The position numbers and the translations under genes were made by a program. Under the pieces are notes generated by a model. That model was given only the letters and a program-made list of their open reading frames with translations, made no database searches and was not told the DNA's origin. A stretch of DNA of 8,064 nucleotides from assembly GCA_012032575.1 (NCBI GenBank), contig JAAUSP010000336.1, positions 1 through 8,064 of the forward strand, given 5' to 3'. The DNA is from Anaerolineales bacterium. Lineage in GTDB: Bacteria; Chloroflexota; Anaerolineae; 4572-78; J111. Positions 6,665-8,064 of the stretch are shown in pieces; position 1 is the first letter of the stretch; every line of letters begins with the position of its first letter.

Positions 6665-6742
6665 TTTCACATTATGCAACAAGGTGAACCTATTCCTGCA
6701 CAGTAACCTCGTTCTATGCTGCGGGTAGTTCAGGGAGGCAAG

Positions 6743-8064
6743 ATGACTGACACGGTGGAAATATCTCGCGCCGACAGGCGGACAGCCCGGCGGCGGCAGC
6801 GAGCCGAGTCCCCGCTGCTCAAAATTCCTTTCCGCCAGTTGCGCAATCCCTTCCCCCCGCTGGAAATTCTGCCGCCCGATCAAATCGAAGAGCTGCACCT
6901 GGCCTCGCTGCGCATCCTCGAAGAAGTGGGCCTGGATTTTATGGACGACGAAGCCCTGGATTTGTGGCAAAAAGCCGGGGCCAAAGTAGACCGGGCCGCC
7001 CAGCACGTCTGGATTGACCGGGGGCTGCTGCTGGAAACCCTGGCCACCGCCCCGGCAACTTTTACCTGGCGGGCGCGCAACCCGGAGCGAGATGTGGCTA
7101 TCGGCGGCAATTCGATTACCTTCGGCCCCAACGGCGGCATGGTCTACACTTCTAACCTGGATATTGGCCGGCGGCCCGGCACTCACCAGGACTACGAGAA
7201 TTTCCTCAAACTGTCGCAACTATGTAATGTGCTCCACTTTGCCGCCTGGGATCAGGTGACTGCCCACGATGTGCCGGTTTCGCTGCGCCATCTCAAGCGG
7301 CTGCAAGCCGCCTTCACCCTCACCGATAAGGCTGTGATGGAAAATGCCCACGGGCGCGAGATCACCGGCGACGCCCTGGCGATGGCCCGGCTGGTCTTTG
7401 GCGACCTCAGCGGCGATCCGGTCATCGGCGATGTCATCAATGTCAACAGCCCGCTGCGCTACGACAGCCGCATGCTCGGCGGCCTGATCACCTATGCCCG
7501 CGCCGGACAGGTCTGCTTTATCACCCCCTTCATCCTGGCCGGGGCGATGAGTCCGATCACCCTGGCCTCGGCCCTGGCCCAGCAAAACGCCGAAGCTCTG
7601 GCCGGGGTCGCGCTCACCCAACTGGTTCGGCCCGGCGCGCCGGCCATTTACGGCGGTTTCACCACCAATGTGGACATGAAAAGCGGCAGTCCCGCTTTCG
7701 GCACGCCCGAAGGAGCATGGGCGCTGGCGATTGGGGCGCAGTTGGCCCGCCGTTACCACCTGCCCTATCGCGCCAGCGGCAGCCTGACCACGGCCAAAGT
7801 CCCCGATGCCCAGGCCGCCTACGAAACGTTGTGGACGCTCTGGCCCTGTATCCTCTCGCACAGCAACCTGGTTATGCACGCCGTCGGCTGGCTGGAAGGG
7901 GGGTTGACCGCCTCTTTTGAAAAGTTTATCATTGACGCCGAAAACCTGGCCATGTTTTACCATTTTCTGGGCGGCTTCGAGATCAGCGCCGAAACCCTGG
8001 CCCTGGACATGATCGCCGAGGTTGGCCCCGGCGGGCATCACTTCGGCACGCCCCACACCAGGCC
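6743..8064 (+). CDS. Trimethylamine/glycine-betaine methyltransferase family protein (MttB-like), 3' truncated
   Basis: An uninterrupted frame of 440 codons runs off the right edge; family members are usually about 480-510 aa, so only the C-terminus is missing. Recognisable parts are LASLRILEEVGLDFMDDEA (about 53-71), FGPNGGMVYTSN (about 127-138), VINVNSPLRYD (about 232-242), TPFILAGAMSPITLASAL (about 259-276), GAPAIYGGFTTNVDMKSGSP (about 297-316) and AEVGPGGHHFGTPHTR at the visible end. These fit the MttB family. In methanogens MttB moves a methyl group from trimethylamine to a corrinoid protein using pyrrolysine; bacterial relatives such as glycine-betaine methyltransferase lack it. No in-frame TAG occurs here, so it is of the non-pyrrolysine kind. 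Substrate is unknown, and no corrinoid protein lies in the window. ATG 6743 has GGGAGG at 6733-6738; in-frame ATG 6716 lacks a comparable site. Confidence 0.9.
   Translation, partial: MTDTVEISRADRRTARRRQRAESPLLKIPFRQLRNPFPPLEILPPDQIEELHLASLRILEEVGLDFMDDEALDLWQKAGAKVDRAAQHVWIDRGLLLETLATAPATFTWRARNPERDVAIGGNSITFGPNGGMVYTSNLDIGRRPGTHQDYENFLKLSQLCNVLHFAAWDQVTAHDVPVSLRHLKRLQAAFTLTDKAVMENAHGREITGDALAMARLVFGDLSGDPVIGDVINVNSPLRYDSRMLGGLITYARAGQVCFITPFILAGAMSPITLASALAQQNAEALAGVALTQLVRPGAPAIYGGFTTNVDMKSGSPAFGTPEGAWALAIGAQLARRYHLPYRASGSLTTAKVPDAQAAYETLWTLWPCILSHSNLVMHAVGWLEGGLTASFEKFIIDAENLAMFYHFLGGFEISAETLALDMIAEVGPGGHHFGTPHTR

Noticed and set aside
6674..6706. Tiny open frame (10 codons plus stop) in the leader of the MttB-family gene, as a possible leader peptide.
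   Set aside because: No ribosome-binding site precedes it and its residues (MQQGEPIPAQ) suggest no attenuation logic.
6647..6742. Cobalamin riboswitch, considered because the downstream enzyme family uses a corrinoid partner.
   Set aside because: The leader is only about 95 nt and lacks the ordered B12-box elements; only the small palindrome is seen.
7220..8056. Minus-strand open frame of 278 codons.
   Set aside because: It lies opposite the MttB-family gene and is Gly/Gln-rich without family features, so it is a shadow frame.

Overview
The window looks like part of a GC-rich bacterial chromosome, probably a heterotroph. The mix of a corrinoid-type trimethylamine/glycine-betaine methyltransferase homologue, a histidine-utilisation operon, a UPF0175/DUF3368 toxin-antitoxin pair and a palindromic intergenic element suggests Chloroflexota (Anaerolineae-like). 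That is an impression from gene content and codon style; no rRNA or marker gene is present to prove it.

Minus strand, 1-3648: a three-gene operon transcribed right to left, hutU (urocanate hydratase) -> aceK (isocitrate dehydrogenase kinase/phosphatase) -> ftcD (glutamate formimidoyltransferase, only its first 34 codons in the window). hutU and aceK overlap by four bases (ATGA). Each carries one apparent single-base deletion that splits its reading frame, at 2722-2727 and about 1874-1879; restoring one base gives proteins of 548 and 574 aa, the usual family lengths. A 145-bp palindromic MITE-like element (137-281), bounded by 9-bp direct repeats, sits exactly between the aceK stop codon and the ftcD ribosome-binding site. 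Removing it and one repeat leaves a 26-nt operon-type gap.

Plus strand, 3649-5626: a short divergent promoter region with overlapping -10 elements, then a 446-aa protein whose two halves both resemble the nucleoside 2-deoxyribosyltransferase-like fold (function unknown), then a small AT-rich SUKH/SMI1-KNR4-like gene that looks horizontally acquired.

Plus strand, 5627-6497: an extended -10 promoter followed by an overlapping toxin-antitoxin-type pair, UPF0175 (putative antitoxin) and DUF3368 PIN-like protein (putative toxin).

Plus strand, 6498-8064: a 245-nt intergenic region with a near-consensus sigma-70 promoter and an 18-bp palindrome at the expected transcription start, driving an MttB-family methyltransferase gene that runs off the right edge (440 codons visible, no in-frame stop).

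The left part serves histidine degradation, with histidine carbon entering as glutamate; AceK in the same transcription unit raises the possibility that isocitrate flux is co-regulated with it. The right part is unrelated C1/methylamine-type metabolism, and the middle is accessory. Nothing here forms an obvious complete new system. The strongest oddities are the hutU-aceK-ftcD arrangement, the element inserted in it, and the uncharacterised twin-domain gene divergent from it.
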